Shown piece after piece: positions 44,328-51,878 of a DNA stretch of 64,000 bases. This DNA is from an uncultured Pedosphaera sp. (GTDB lineage: Bacteria > Verrucomicrobiota > Verrucomicrobiia > Limisphaerales > Pedosphaeraceae): assembly GCA_903918755.1 (NCBI GenBank), contig CAIXFN010000049.1, positions 62,001 through 126,000 of the forward strand, read 5' to 3'. The notes beneath the pieces were generated by a model. That model made no database searches, was not told where the DNA came from, and was given only the letters and a program-made list of their open reading frames with translations. Each line of letters begins with the position of its first letter. The first letter of the stretch is position 1. The position numbers and the translations under genes were made by a program.

Positions 44328-46154
44328 TCATTCCGGTCGGGCGGCGATCCAACGGGTATACGCGCGCGGACCGAAGTAGTCATAATCACGGTTCTCGAAT
44401 GGCGTGCCCAGGAGGAGGCAATGGATGAAGCCATTGCGCTCGACTTGCACCGTGTGGAAAATTTCCTGCCGCGGGTTTTCCTTGAGGAAAAAGGCGATCC
44501 GGCCACCCAGGGCCGAATAGCTTTGCAACCCGGCATTCGTTTGACTGGTGAAGGTGAACTGCTTCCCCAACTCGCCGAGCATCAAGTGGCTGCGTCCCCA
44601 GGTGCCTCCGGCGGCGGATACAAAATTGGTGCCGTTGAGCAGTGCGACGGCATCGTTATAGGCGAGTACGATGAGTCGGTGGCGGTCGGAGTTTTGCAGC
44701 CATTGCGTGAGTTTGGCGGTATGGCCCTGCGCGGGATCATAGGCGTAATTGCTGTCCAGAAAGGCAATCCGCGTGACTTGGTCGGGCAGTCGGTCCACCC
44801 CGTTGAGGTATCCGAAAATGAAACTGCCGCCGCCGCTGTGGCCGCTCAGCGTGAGGGTGGTAACCGTATTGGTGAAAAGGGCCTGAATGGAATTGACGAT
44901 TTCGGGAATCCGTCGCGGTTGGTCAGCGTGGCGTTTTCGCCAGGCGGGCCAACTCCGACCGCCGGCTTCGAGATAGACCACCACCACGTTGCGATTCACC
45001 AATCGTTCGCGGACAAAGCGGGTCTGGGCACCGATGTGCTGGATGTCGTAATGCCAGTCATCGCCGGGGGCCAGGGTGTGGCCGATGGTCTGGTCGATGG
45101 TGTTGCCATTGGGCAGCGTGAAGAAGACCAGGTCGAGCGGCTTGGCGGGATCGAAGTTGCCGGGGACGTTGATGCGGACGCTGACTTCCGGTTCGAGGTG
45201 GAACTCCATTTCCCGTTCCCCGAAAACACCGGGATGAAAATCCTCCAACCGGATCGAAAGCGGAGTGGGCTGGTTCGTCGTCGTTGCTTTCACCGGCGCC
45301 ACCGGGGTTGCGAGCGTGGCGTACCGCGCCACCGGCACCACCCCTTCATCACTGAACAGGGGAGCCAGGTCGGGATTCGCGAGCGCCTCGGGCAGGGTAG
45401 CGGGCTGACCATTTACTGTCACCGAAAGTTGGACCAGACGAATGCCGTGGCTGTAATCCGCCCAGGTGTCGGCATGCCCCGTATACAGAGGCTGGATGGG
45501 GTGACCATCCGGTTGATGCCAGCCATAGATGCCCACTTTTCCGGGCCGGGATCCTAACTCCGCAAACAGCACCACATCCTTTTTATGCCCGGCGACCATT
45601 TCAGCCTGCGGGTGCTGCGCCAATTGTTCCCTGCGCTGAGCCACGACCGTCTGGTTGTGTGTGAGGAATACGGGCACGGTGGTCATGGCCGCACTCGGGG
45701 GAATGGGGGAGGGGGTCAGTTTGACCGTCGCGTTCCGGAAAATCGCATCCACCAGTTTGCGGGTCGGGAGGCTGCACTGGAGGGAATCGGCGATCCGTTG
45801 CGCGGTCCCGGGCGTCAACGGCGTGAGGAAATAATCCGTATCCGAGCCCACGGCCAGGTAGTCCGGAGCGACGAAGCACGTGGCGCGATTGGTCTGGCCC
45901 GCCACCACACTTTCGAGTTTGAGCTGCACCAGGTGCCGGAGAAACTCCGGGATATTGCCTCGCATGATTTCCTCCCGAATGCGGATCTCGCGGGTGACGA
46001 GATCCAACGGAATGAGGCTTTGGGCGAACTCCGCGCCGCCGGGCGCGTCCGCCGGACGGGGCGGCAGGGGGAGCACCTGCGCGCTCCCACCCGGAGCGAG
46101 CAGCGCGAGGAGGAAGAGCGCGCCCGTAGCCAGGAGGCGGCGCCACTTGTTCAT
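44328..46154 (-). CDS. Secreted alpha/beta hydrolase-fold protein
   Basis: 608 residues from the ATG at 46154, where a signal peptide begins (RLLATGALFLLALLAPGGSA). The N-terminal 280 residues have no recognised domain and contain a hydrolase-linked helical part (LDLVTREIRIREEIMRGNIP). The C-terminal part is an alpha/beta hydrolase: VFFTLPNGNTIDQTIGH, NVVVVYLEAGGRSWPAW and the nucleophile elbow LTLSGHSGGGSFIFGYL (Ser in GHSGG). DSNYAYDP and FIHCLLLGTPFENRDYDYFG supply likely acid and His. The ATG overlaps the metG stop (46151-46154), so it is coupled to an unrelated housekeeping gene. The substrate is unknown. Confidence 0.82.
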   Translation of the reverse strand: MNKWRRLLATGALFLLALLAPGGSAQVLPLPPRPADAPGGAEFAQSLIPLDLVTREIRIREEIMRGNIPEFLRHLVQLKLESVVAGQTNRATCFVAPDYLAVGSDTDYFLTPLTPGTAQRIADSLQCSLPTRKLVDAIFRNATVKLTPSPIPPSAAMTTVPVFLTHNQTVVAQRREQLAQHPQAEMVAGHKKDVVLFAELGSRPGKVGIYGWHQPDGHPIQPLYTGHADTWADYSHGIRLVQLSVTVNGQPATLPEALANPDLAPLFSDEGVVPVARYATLATPVAPVKATTTNQPTPLSIRLEDFHPGVFGEREMEFHLEPEVSVRINVPGNFDPAKPLDLVFFTLPNGNTIDQTIGHTLAPGDDWHYDIQHIGAQTRFVRERLVNRNVVVVYLEAGGRSWPAWRKRHADQPRRIPEIVNSIQALFTNTVTTLTLSGHSGGGSFIFGYLNGVDRLPDQVTRIAFLDSNYAYDPAQGHTAKLTQWLQNSDRHRLIVLAYNDAVALLNGTNFVSAAGGTWGRSHLMLGELGKQFTFTSQTNAGLQSYSALGGRIAFFLKENPRQEIFHTVQVERNGFIHCLLLGTPFENRDYDYFGPRAYTRWIAARPE

Positions 46155-47716
46155 GCTGCGGGACGGTCCTTGCGCGGGAACAAAGCGGCGGGTTCGCCGA
46201 TCACATGACCGGCGGCCAGGCCGCCCCACGCCGTTTTGTCAAAGCGATCAGGCGCGTCGGGCAAGGCCAATTGGGAATAGATTTTTGCGGCCGTTCCCGG
46301 CAGGAAAGGCGCCAGCAATACCGCGAGCACCCGGCAGGATTCCACGAGGTTGTAGAGCACTTCATCCAGCCGTTTGGCCTGCGCGGGATCTTTCGCGAGT
46401 TTGAACGGCTGGGTTTGATCCACATACTGGTTCGCCCGGTTCACGAGCGACCAGATGCTGACCAGGGCCGCCTGCAATTGATTTTGCTCCAGATGCCCGC
46501 GGGTTTCCGCGACCGCCCGTTCCGCGTCGACCTGCAGGTCGGTGGCCGGTGCGGGGATGACGCCATTGCGATAGCGTTTGAGCATGGAAAGCGAGCGGTT
46601 CACCAGGTTGCCGAGACCATTGGCCAGTTCGGCCTGGTAACGGGAGGCAAAGCCCGCGTCGGTCCAGTTGCCATCGGGACCGATGGCTAATTCGCGGACC
46701 ACGTAAAAGCGGAAGGCATCGAGCCCCCATTCGGCAATCACTGCGAGGGGATCCACGACGTTGCCGGTGCTCTTGCTGAGCTTGTGGCCTTCGCGCTGCC
46801 ACCAGCCATGCACCAGAATCTGGCAGGGCTGCTGTAGGCCCATGGCTTTCAGCATGATGGGCCAGTAAACCGCGTGAAATTTCAGAATGTCCTTGCCGAT
46901 CAGGTGGATGTCCGCCGGCCACAAGGTGCCGGAAGCGGTTGGATCGGCTGCGCGACCAGCGAGGGCGTCCGCGAGGAGGGGATCCTGGAGCGAAGCGGGC
47001 ACGCTGATGTAGTTCACCAGCGCGTCAAACCAAACATAGGTGACAAACGCCGGATCGAACGGGATCGGAATGCCCCAATTGAGCCGGCTGACGGGCCGGG
47101 TGATGCACAGATCCTCCAGAACATTGTTCTTCAGGAAACCCAGCACCTCATTGCGGCGATAATCGGGCGCGATAAACGAGGGATTCGCTTCAATGTAATC
47201 AATCAACCATTGCTGATGGCTGGCGAGTTTGAAGTAGTAATTTTCCTCCTCAATTTCCGCCACTTCCCCGTAGGAGGCGGGAAAGTTGCCGTCCGGCAAG
47301 CGGTCCTTTTCGGTCAAAAAAGTCTCTTCCTTGGCAGAGTAAAAGCCCCGGTGGGCGGCCTTGTAGAAATGCCCCTGGTTGTTCAGTTGGGTGAGAATGG
47401 CCTGGACCACCTTCTGATGACGCTCCTCGGTGGTGCGGATGAAATCATCGTTGGTCAATTCGAGCCGGGTGGCGAGGGTCTTCCAGATCACGGCGAGTTC
47501 ATCGCAATACGCCTTCGGCGATTGACCCTGCGCGAGGGCGGCTTGCTGGACTTTTTGGCCGTGTTCGTCCACCCCGGTGAGAAAGAACACCTCCGTGCCG
47601 AAACTGCGGCGGGCCCGGGCAATAACGTCCGCGACGATCTTCTCATAGGCATGGCCGAGGTGCGGCTCGCCGTTCAGATAGTCAATCGCAGTCGTGATGT
47701 AAAAACGCTTACTCAT
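46151..47716 (-). CDS. metG: Methionyl-tRNA synthetase
   Basis: 521 residues; attaches methionine to tRNA-Met in the cytoplasm. The class I signature HLGHAY is at residues 19-24, and the KMSKS loop appears as KLSKS at 312-316. FLTGVDEHGQK and YVWFDALVNYISV line the active site. The anticodon-binding helices carry LGNLVNRSLSM and WSLVNRANQYVDQTQPF. It lacks the four-Cys zinc knuckle (FYSAKEETFL in place of the CxxC pairs) and the C-terminal tRNA-binding extension, as in short bacterial forms. The start at 47716 is the first residue of the catalytic fold. Confidence 0.96.
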   Translation of the reverse strand: MSKRFYITTAIDYLNGEPHLGHAYEKIVADVIARARRSFGTEVFFLTGVDEHGQKVQQAALAQGQSPKAYCDELAVIWKTLATRLELTNDDFIRTTEERHQKVVQAILTQLNNQGHFYKAAHRGFYSAKEETFLTEKDRLPDGNFPASYGEVAEIEEENYYFKLASHQQWLIDYIEANPSFIAPDYRRNEVLGFLKNNVLEDLCITRPVSRLNWGIPIPFDPAFVTYVWFDALVNYISVPASLQDPLLADALAGRAADPTASGTLWPADIHLIGKDILKFHAVYWPIMLKAMGLQQPCQILVHGWWQREGHKLSKSTGNVVDPLAVIAEWGLDAFRFYVVRELAIGPDGNWTDAGFASRYQAELANGLGNLVNRSLSMLKRYRNGVIPAPATDLQVDAERAVAETRGHLEQNQLQAALVSIWSLVNRANQYVDQTQPFKLAKDPAQAKRLDEVLYNLVESCRVLAVLLAPFLPGTAAKIYSQLALPDAPDRFDKTAWGGLAAGHVIGEPAALFPRKDRPAA

Positions 47717-47840
47717 GTACGGTCATTCTGGCCGAGGCGTCGTAGCTTGGCAATGCCGGGAAAATCCAACGCCTCCTTGGGTAAAAGGTGGCCCGCAATT
47801 CGCCCCTCGTCAAGTGACCGCTTCTGGGGCAGGGTGAATT
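47717..47840. promoter_or_regulatory. Divergent promoter region between metG and the ClC gene
   Basis: 124 bases between divergent genes must hold both start regions. I see no T-box-like structure and no convincing promoter pair. Confidence 0.3.
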
Positions 47841-49688
47841 GTGCCGTTTGGGACGAACAAATTCGACCTGGTAGTGGGCCGGGCGCGGGATTTTTTCCGC
47901 CGCCACTGGCAGCAGGCCCTGCGCATTCGCCAGCGGTTGAACTTCAGTGAGGAGGCATTGCATCTGGTCATGGCCGGGATCGTGGGGGTGGTGGGTGGGT
48001 TGGTTAACCTGGTTTTTCATCGCGGAATTGATCTGGTGGAATGGCTCTTTTTGGGTCGGGTGGGAGATCCGGCCGACCTCGCGTCAGCCTCCGCCTGGCC
48101 GGTGCGGTTGCTGGTTCCGGCCACCGGCGGGTTACTGGCCGGTGGCGTCCTATTTTACGGCCTGCGCCTGGTGGGCCGGCCGGGTTCCCCGGATTTGCTC
48201 GAGGTGGTGGTGGCGAGTGACGGGCGTTTGCCTTTTCGCAGTGGGATGATCAAGGCGATTTCTTCGCTCTTGAGCATCGGGAGTGGGGCTTCCATCGGCC
48301 GGGAAGGGGCGATCACCCAGTTGGCCGCGACACTCGCGTCCAAAGGTGGGCAACTGGCCAAGTGGCAGCCTTACCGTTTGCGATTGCTGGTGGCCTGCGG
48401 GGCGGCGTCGGGCATCGCCGCGGCTTACAATGCCCCCATCGCTGGCGCGGTGTTTGCCGCGCTGATCGTGCTGGGGAATTTCTCCATGAACCTGTTTGCG
48501 CCGGTGGTGTTTGCCTCCGTGACCGCCTCGGTGCTCTCTCGCAGTTATTTTGGGCTCAAGCCTTGGTTTGAGGTGCCCGCCTTTGAGTTCAACAGCTTGG
48601 GCAAACTGCCGGGGTTCATCGTGCTGGGCGGCTTGACGGGTTTGTTGGGGGCGTTGTTTCTGAAGGCCCTGAGTGTCGGCGAGGCGGCCGGCAAACGCGT
48701 GCCGATGCCGGTGCCGTTCCGGGTGGCGCTGGGCGGGTTGGTGGTGGGATTGATTGCGATTCCCATGCCGGGCGTCTGGGGGAATGGCGCCGGGGTGACC
48801 AATGATCTGCTCCTGGGCAAGTATCTCGCTTACGAATCACCTTTTTGGTTCGTGGTCGCGTTGTTCGCGGCCAAGTTTGTGGCCACCGTGGCGGCGGTGG
48901 GTTCCGGGGCGGTGGGGGGCGTGTTCACCCCCACACTGTTTCTCGGTGCGGCCACGGGTTGCATTTTTGGCACCGGTTTGCACGAACTGGGCGGGGGCCG
49001 GGAATTGCCGATCAGCGTCTTTGCCGTCGTGGGGATGGGGGCGATGCTGGCCGCGACCACCCGCTCCCCGCTGCTGGCCATGATCATGGTTTACGAGATT
49101 TCGGTGAACTATTCCATGATGCCCCCGCTGATGCTGGCCTGCGTGGTCTCCACGCTGGTTTCCCGCCGTTTCTATCCCGAATCCATCTACAGCCAACCAC
49201 TGCGGAACAAAGGCTTGCAGATGGATCATGAACGATTTTACGCCAGTGGCGCCACCGACCAGAAAGTGGGGGATTTGATGCGGGCACCCGTGGCGCCCCT
49301 GCTGGAAACCGCGACCTTCCGCCAGATTGCCGACCGGTTCCTGACCAGTTCCCACAATTTTCTGCCGGTGGTGAACCCCGCGAATCAATTGGTGGGGTTG
49401 GTGGCGTTGCAGGATCTGAAAGGCTATCTCAATGCCCTGGAGAGCGAGACCAGCGCCGTGATCGCCTACGACCTGATGCGCCCGGTGCCGGCTTGCGCCA
49501 CTCCCGATCAATCGCTCCTGGACGCACTGCCGGTGGTCCTTGCCAGCGAATTACGGCATGTGCCGGTGGTGAATTCCCACCGGGAAAACCGACTCATCGG
49601 CTCGGTGGCGCGGGCGGAGGTATTGGGTTTGCTTTCTGAGGCGATGGCCACCAGCGGGGAGGGCAACGGGCGTCCGCCAGCAACCTGA
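47841..49688 (+). CDS. ClC-family chloride channel/antiporter with two CBS domains
   Basis: 615 residues from a GTG start. The ClC signatures are SIGSGASIGREGAI (residues 145-158), with the gating Glu at 155, and the later GSGAVGGVFTPTLFLGAA loop. About 10-11 hydrophobic helices lie between residues 40 and 430. Two CBS domains follow at the C-terminus, about residues 475-595 (DLMRAPVAPLLETATFRQIA; YDLMRPVPACATPDQSLLDA), which in this family bind nucleotides and tune transport. The variant first loop (GSGAS rather than GSGIP) occurs in many bacterial members. It works in the inner membrane; whether it is a channel or a proton antiporter cannot be told. Confidence 0.94.
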   Translation: MPFGTNKFDLVVGRARDFFRRHWQQALRIRQRLNFSEEALHLVMAGIVGVVGGLVNLVFHRGIDLVEWLFLGRVGDPADLASASAWPVRLLVPATGGLLAGGVLFYGLRLVGRPGSPDLLEVVVASDGRLPFRSGMIKAISSLLSIGSGASIGREGAITQLAATLASKGGQLAKWQPYRLRLLVACGAASGIAAAYNAPIAGAVFAALIVLGNFSMNLFAPVVFASVTASVLSRSYFGLKPWFEVPAFEFNSLGKLPGFIVLGGLTGLLGALFLKALSVGEAAGKRVPMPVPFRVALGGLVVGLIAIPMPGVWGNGAGVTNDLLLGKYLAYESPFWFVVALFAAKFVATVAAVGSGAVGGVFTPTLFLGAATGCIFGTGLHELGGGRELPISVFAVVGMGAMLAATTRSPLLAMIMVYEISVNYSMMPPLMLACVVSTLVSRRFYPESIYSQPLRNKGLQMDHERFYASGATDQKVGDLMRAPVAPLLETATFRQIADRFLTSSHNFLPVVNPANQLVGLVALQDLKGYLNALESETSAVIAYDLMRPVPACATPDQSLLDALPVVLASELRHVPVVNSHRENRLIGSVARAEVLGLLSEAMATSGEGNGRPPAT

Positions 49689-49721
49689 AGTTCACCTCCC
49701 CGGCGGAGGCGATTAGCCGAA

Positions 49722-50714
49722 TCACTGGACCAGCAAGGAAATCGCGCCGATCCCCAGGGCGAGCGCCCAGATTAGCATCACCGCCGCCGGACGGCTCCGA
49801 CCGCCGCGGACGAGTCGGTGCGAAAGATGGTTGTTGTCCCCCACATAAAAAGGCTGGCCCAGGCGCCAGCGGATGACCACGACCCAGGCCATGTCGCCCA
49901 AGGGGACCGCCAGAATCAATAGGGGAATCAGGACGGCCCAAGGATGCGGATTTTTGGCGGTGTAGTAGTGTGGTAAAATGGCCATGATGGCGAGCAGGTA
50001 GCCGACCAGATGGCTGCCCGCGTCGCCGAGAAACGCGCTGGCACGGGGAAAGTTATGCGGCAGGAAGCCCAGCAACGCCCCCATGGTTCCCGCCCCCAAC
50101 ACGGCCACCAGATACTGGCCCTGGGCCGCGGCCAGCACCGCGAAATACGCCGCGCCAATCGCGCCCAGCCCGGCGCACAAGCCGTTCATGTTGTCCATGA
50201 AATTGAAGGCGTTGATGACGCTAAGGATCCACAGGCACGTGATGGCGTAACTGAAGGCCACACTCGGCACAAAGAGGGTGATGCGGACTTTGGCCGACGC
50301 CACCAGGAGAACAATGGCTAATTGCCCGGCGAACTTCCATCGTGGCGGCAATTCATATTTGTCGTCGAGCGCCCCGATCACCAGCATGCCCAGGCCGCCC
50401 AACAGGATGACTCCCAACTCGCCCGCCCGGCGTCCGGGATGGAGGCCGTGGGTCAGGATGGCTTCCCGGAGGGCGGCGCCCGTGGCACCGGGGAGCAGCC
50501 AGACCGCGCCGGCCACCAGAAACGGCGCCAGAATACCGGCCAATACCGCAAATCCGCCCGCCAGGGGAATGGTTGCCGAGTGGATTTTCCGCGCTCCCGG
50601 ATCATCCACCAAACCGATGCGCTCGCACACTACCCGCCAGAGCGGGAGCGAGGCGAGCGACACCGCAAACGCGATGAGTCCCGTGGCCAGGTAGAAGATG
50701 AAGGGGGTGATCAT
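49722..50714 (-). CDS. Glycosyltransferase family 4 / WecA-MraY-type undecaprenyl-phosphate sugar-1-phosphate transferase
   Basis: 330 residues with about ten membrane helices. Family signatures are in order: DPGARKIHSATIPLAGG, GALDDKYELPPRWKFAGQ (Asp-Asp Mg site), NAFNFMDNMNGLCAG, FLGDAGSHLVGYLLA and YVGDNNHLSHRLV. It transfers a sugar-1-phosphate from a UDP-sugar to the lipid carrier undecaprenyl phosphate, the first step of a surface glycan. It is closer to WecA than to MraY. The ATG overlaps the upstream glycosyltransferase stop (ATGA, 50711-50714), so it is the last gene of an envelope-glycan operon. Confidence 0.92.
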   Translation of the reverse strand: MITPFIFYLATGLIAFAVSLASLPLWRVVCERIGLVDDPGARKIHSATIPLAGGFAVLAGILAPFLVAGAVWLLPGATGAALREAILTHGLHPGRRAGELGVILLGGLGMLVIGALDDKYELPPRWKFAGQLAIVLLVASAKVRITLFVPSVAFSYAITCLWILSVINAFNFMDNMNGLCAGLGAIGAAYFAVLAAAQGQYLVAVLGAGTMGALLGFLPHNFPRASAFLGDAGSHLVGYLLAIMAILPHYYTAKNPHPWAVLIPLLILAVPLGDMAWVVVIRWRLGQPFYVGDNNHLSHRLVRGGRSRPAAVMLIWALALGIGAISLLVQ

Positions 50715-51865
50715 GCCGGAGCCAGCCGCCGGTAAAGTTGATATAAGTCCTCCACCATGCGTTCCACGGGAAAGCGTTCCCGCACGAATTCCCGGCCTTG
50801 CCGGCCCAACCGCTCGCGTAGCGCCGGGTCCTCCGCCAATTCGCCGAGCCGCCGGATCAAAGTGGGCAGGTCGCCGGGTTGGACGAGAAAGCCGGTTTCA
50901 TTATCCCGACAGACTTCCCGGGCGCCGTCGCAATCATACGCCACCACGGGTCGGGCCCCGGCGAGTGCCTGGGGCAGGGCGCGGGGCAGGCCTTCGCGCA
51001 GGGAGAGGTGGGCCAGGACATCCATAATGCCGATCAACCCGGGGATTTCCGCGGGCGGTACCAGGCCCGTAAACACAAAACTGCGTGCCAATCCGGCATC
51101 CCGGACCAGGGCTTCAAAACGCCCACGCCACGGTCCGTCCCCGACCAATAAAAACTTCGTTTGCGGATGCCGGCGGATGATTTCCGGGGCGGCGCGGAAC
51201 AAATCCTCATGCCCTTTGAGTTTGAACAGCCGGGCGATCTTGCCGATCACCAGATCACCGGGGGCCAGTCCCCAGCGGGCCCGCAAGGCGGGATCATTGG
51301 TGGTATTCAAATACGGTTCGAGGGGGAAACCGCTGAAGACGCGGGTGTATTGCTCGGGCCGGCCAATCCCCGCCGCCAGATACTGATCCCGCATGGCATC
51401 CGCCACGGTGACGAAATGGGTGGTCACCCTGGCGGCCCGCACTTCGGCACGCCGAAAAACGGCGTTTGCCAGCGCCCCCTGAAACGTGCCGAAGGAGGGG
51501 CCGTGGATCGTGTGGATGATCACCGGCACGCCCGCGCGGGCCGCCGCCAGGCGGCCCAGCACCCCGGCCTTGCCGCTGTGGGTGTGCACGATCACCGGGC
51601 GTTCGGCGAGGAAGCGGCGGGTGAGGTGGCGGACGGCCAGCCAGTCTTTCCAGGGATGGATGGGGCGAACCAATTCCGGGAGAATCGCCAGTGCCCCAGG
51701 CATGCTCGCGAAGCAGCTTTCCAGCGACCCCTCGCGGCCGAATGAGGGACCCGAAATCAGATCAACCTGCAAGCCCGGTTTTTGCCGCAAACCCAGCACC
51801 GAAGCGATGGTGTTCTCCTGGGCTCCGCCCACGATCAACCGGGTGATGACGTGCGTGACGCGCAT
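50711..51865 (-). CDS. GT4-type glycosyltransferase
   Basis: 384 residues with a GT-B fold. The N-terminal HVITRLIVGGAQENTIASVL contains the glycine loop, followed by IVHTHSGKAGVLGRLAAARA and VPVIIHTIHGPSFG. The C-terminal donor site has IGKIARLFKLKGHEDLFRA, FLLVGDGPWRGRFEALV and HLSLREGLPRALPQALAGAR (the EGLP motif with EX7E-like Glu). It adds one sugar to a lipid-linked glycan in the cytoplasm. It lies 13 nt downstream of the DUF2723/TPR gene and overlaps the WecA-type gene. Donor and acceptor sugars are unknown. Confidence 0.92.
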   Translation of the reverse strand: MRVTHVITRLIVGGAQENTIASVLGLRQKPGLQVDLISGPSFGREGSLESCFASMPGALAILPELVRPIHPWKDWLAVRHLTRRFLAERPVIVHTHSGKAGVLGRLAAARAGVPVIIHTIHGPSFGTFQGALANAVFRRAEVRAARVTTHFVTVADAMRDQYLAAGIGRPEQYTRVFSGFPLEPYLNTTNDPALRARWGLAPGDLVIGKIARLFKLKGHEDLFRAAPEIIRRHPQTKFLLVGDGPWRGRFEALVRDAGLARSFVFTGLVPPAEIPGLIGIMDVLAHLSLREGLPRALPQALAGARPVVAYDCDGAREVCRDNETGFLVQPGDLPTLIRRLGELAEDPALRERLGRQGREFVRERFPVERMVEDLYQLYRRLAPA

Positions 51866-51878
51866 CGGCGGCGCAACC

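Noticed and set aside
49689-49721. CCTCC/GGAGG inverted repeat between the convergent ClC and WecA-type genes as a terminator
   Set aside because: The stem is only 5 bp and no T-run follows on either strand.
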